From the NCBI GenBank assembly GCA_022545625.1, contig JACZQS010000116.1, positions 1 through 7,540 of the forward strand: a stretch of DNA of 7,540 nucleotides. The letters run 5' to 3'. Positions 6,612 to 7,540 of this stretch are shown piece after piece. Positions within the stretch are counted from its first letter, which is position 1. The number at the start of each line of letters is the position of its first letter. This DNA comes from Pseudomonadota bacterium (GTDB taxonomy: Bacteria; Pseudomonadota; Gammaproteobacteria; GCA-001735895). The translations under genes and the position numbers were made by a program. The notes beneath the pieces are model-generated. The model was given only the letters and a program-made list of their open reading frames with translations. It ran no database searches and was not told the origin of the DNA.

Positions 6612-6640
6612 CAATAAAAAAGCCCCGCAGTTGCGGGGCC
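6612..6640 (-). terminator. Strong Rho-independent terminator after the PuuD-like gene
   Basis: Reading leftward, GCCCCGC and GCGGGGC (within 6640-6622) form a perfect GC-rich stem of at least seven pairs around a four-base loop, followed directly by six T (6621-6616) and then ATTG. It lies about 40 bases past the stop of the gene at 6679-7275 and insulates the argD-argF operon from it. The run of A on the other strand lies before, not after, the stem, so the terminator works leftward only. Confidence 0.93.
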
Positions 6641-6678
6641 ATAATGAATTAAATTGATTCCGGTTTAGATCATCTTAT

Positions 6679-7275
6679 TTAGTACGGAAATCCACCATGT
6701 CCGAATGATGTCATTGACAGCAACATCGGAATCGATAATGCCGTATTTGTGCGTGAAGCCATTAATGCAACAAACTTGGCGCTCGCTATCGCGTCTGGCT
6801 CGTGTGTTTTACCGTCGAGGCCAAGAATTTTCTTCTGATTTGGCCAGATCAATACCCAGACGTTGAATAGCATTATGGTACCCATCCAGGCGCCTATACC
6901 GATAACCGCAGCGCCGGATTTAAGCATGAATGCATCGCCCAGTATGCCTAGTCTGGCGAGAATCACAGCGCCGCTAACCCAGGTGGCCAGTGCAGCCCAG
7001 CGAAACCAGAGCAGCGCTGTTGGAGCAATATACTTGTTGATAGCGGCAGCACCGGGACCGCCGCTATCGGCTTCCGAAAGTGCGGTCGCAACTCCAGGTA
7101 CCTGTACGAAATTGAAATAATAAAGCAAGCCAATCCAGGTAACGCCAACCATCGCATGTATCCAGACGACCATTCCGACTGGATGCGAGCCACCGTCTTT
7201 GAAGATCAAAATGACGATGACAGCCATGATAAAACCAGCGACGATTGTACCGGTGACAGATTTTAAAGGATTCAT
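6679..7275 (-). CDS. Short PuuD-like (urate oxidase N-terminal, DUF989-type) integral membrane protein
   Basis: The 198-residue protein has about five hydrophobic segments (roughly 9-26, 35-57, 86-108, 118-145, 168-189). WIHAMVGVTWIGLLYYFNFVQVP (38-60; key residues H40, W47, G49) and ASRTNTALSIPMLLSMTS (173-190) resemble the membrane domain of PuuD, an alphaproteobacterial urate oxidase that normally carries a C-terminal cytochrome c domain. No CxxCH haem motif occurs here, so the electron-carrier part is missing. H40 and H193 could be metal or haem ligands. Urate oxidation is therefore not established; function should be treated as unknown. The start is ATG 7275, preceded by GGGAG (7286-7282) at a six-base gap; the frame stays open to an ATG at 7356, but that lies at the predicted transcription start. 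It is monocistronic, with its own promoter and terminator. Confidence 0.75.
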   Translation of the reverse strand: MNPLKSVTGTIVAGFIMAVIVILIFKDGGSHPVGMVVWIHAMVGVTWIGLLYYFNFVQVPGVATALSEADSGGPGAAAINKYIAPTALLWFRWAALATWVSGAVILARLGILGDAFMLKSGAAVIGIGAWMGTIMLFNVWVLIWPNQKKILGLDGKTHEPDAIASAKFVALMASRTNTALSIPMLLSMTSFGHGGFPY

Positions 7276-7314
7276 AGATGACTCCCGATAATAATTGTTT
7301 AGAATATAGGGGCT

Positions 7315-7350
7315 GGGGCAGACATCCTGGCGATTGACAGTCTCTTCCCC
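7315..7350 (-). other. Possible stem-loop in the leader of the PuuD-like gene
   Basis: Reading leftward, GGGG (7350-7347) and AGAC (7343-7340) can pair with GTCT (7323-7320) and CCCC (7318-7315), giving two four-pair helices separated by a small internal loop. It would sit near the 5' end of the roughly 80-base leader and may stabilise the transcript. It matches no riboswitch that I recognise. Confidence 0.25.
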
Positions 7351-7363
7351 TGCCATGCGGCGG

Positions 7364-7392
7364 AGTATAAGGGCATTCTAAATACGGCGCAA
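7364..7392 (-). promoter_or_regulatory. Likely sigma70-type promoter of the PuuD-like gene with GC-rich discriminator
   Basis: Reading leftward, TTGCGC (7392-7387), a 17-base spacer and TATACT (7369-7364) are followed by CCGCCGC. The -10 hexamer, spacer length, TTGC start of the -35 and GC-rich discriminator are the same as in the dksA promoter at 308-336. Transcription would begin near 7357, leaving about 80 leader bases before ATG 7275. Confidence 0.5.
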
Positions 7393-7419
7393 TGAATCTC
7401 TAGAAGCCGTTATTTTTTT
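7381..7419 (+). other. Inverted repeat plus T-run upstream of the amidotransferase gene, possible attenuator or operator
   Basis: AATACGGC (7381-7388) pairs with GCCGTTATT (7406-7414, one bulged T) across a 17-base loop, followed by a run of T to 7419. On the rightward strand this resembles a weak intrinsic terminator, but no rightward gene precedes it. It lies 25 bases before the amidotransferase ATG and overlaps the -35 of the leftward promoter, so it could be a leader attenuator or a binding site shared by both genes. Confidence 0.3.
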
Positions 7420-7444
7420 AAATAGTTAAATTAAGCGGGGTCAT

Positions 7445-7540
7445 ATGTGCGGTTTGTACGGCGCATTAAGTTTTGACGGGAAGAGCATCGACCGCGGCAT
7501 TGCTATGGCAATGTCTGAAAAAGTGGCGCGTCGCGGGCCC
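7445..7540 (+). CDS. Asparagine synthetase-type class II glutamine amidotransferase (N-terminal fragment, runs off window)
   Basis: Thirty-two codons are visible from ATG 7445 to the window edge. The peptide begins MCGLYGALSFDG, with Cys2 expected to become the N-terminal nucleophile after Met removal, and ends in ARRGP, the start of the RGPD motif that contacts glutamine. Class II glutaminase domains with this opening head AsnB-type asparagine synthetases and relatives such as N-acetylglutaminylglutamine amidotransferase; the fragment is too short to choose between them, so no symbol is given. A G-rich stretch (GCGGGG, 7435-7440) four bases before the ATG may serve as ribosome site. The gene diverges from the PuuD-like gene. 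Confidence 0.8.
   Translation, partial: MCGLYGALSFDGKSIDRGIAMAMSEKVARRGP

Noticed and set aside
6541..6615. Possible ArgR operator upstream of argD
   Set aside because: TGAAGAAT and nearby AT-rich bases do not form the TGAAT...ATTCA palindrome, and the TGTCG near 6603 lacks the rest of the Pseudomonas-type ArgR site.
6963..7193. A 76-codon leftward frame overlapping the PuuD-like gene
   Set aside because: It is an alternative frame of the membrane-protein gene; its conserved family motifs lie in the other frame.
1..7540. Search for CRISPR repeats, insertion-sequence ends, tRNA genes and phage-like genes
   Set aside because: No spaced direct repeats, transposase motifs, terminal inverted repeats or cloverleaf-like sequences were seen by eye on either strand.

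Overview
The window looks like a stretch of chromosome from a gammaproteobacterium, probably free-living or marine. The evidence is an ArgA of the classical amino-acid-kinase/GNAT fusion type, a DksA with the proteobacterial coiled-coil tip motif, an ArgD-ArgF pair, and a small membrane protein resembling the N-terminal domain of PuuD. Base composition is balanced and even across the window. I see no insertion sequence, phage gene, CRISPR array, tRNA or rRNA, so this reads as core housekeeping DNA with some unusual neighbours.

Layout from left to right. Bases 1-39 may hold the first codons of a leftward gene with a hydrophobic N-terminus. Bases 40-383 are a leader region ending in a good sigma70-type promoter for dksA (384-809, +), which encodes a zinc-ligand-depleted, DksA2-like protein. 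Converging on it is a leftward pair, argA (1775-3094) followed by a cytosolic 5'-nucleotidase of the cN-I family (859-1785); the two overlap by 11 bases. Diverging from argA is a six-TM protein with a GGDEF-family domain (3135-4373, +) whose signature and metal-binding residues are degraded. It converges on a second leftward arginine operon, argD-argF (6521 to 4431). A strong intrinsic terminator (6612-6640) closes a leftward gene for a short PuuD-like membrane protein (6679-7275). Diverging from that, the first 32 codons of an asparagine-synthetase-type glutamine amidotransferase run off the right edge (7445-7540, +).

Functionally, ArgA (first step), ArgD (fourth step) and ArgF (sixth step) belong to the arginine route from glutamate to citrulline, and the amidotransferase adds another amino-acid or nitrogen-related gene. 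DksA is a global ppGpp-linked regulator of amino-acid and ribosomal promoters. Two promoters here (dksA and the PuuD-like gene) share the layout TTGC..-N17-TATACT followed by a GC-rich discriminator, which fits stringent or growth-rate control. The observations most worth checking are the internal duplication inside the 5'-nucleotidase and its overlap with argA, the apparently non-catalytic GGDEF protein between the two arginine operons, the stand-alone PuuD-type membrane domain, and the C-T-T-A zinc site of DksA. I did not find a clearly new multi-gene system.
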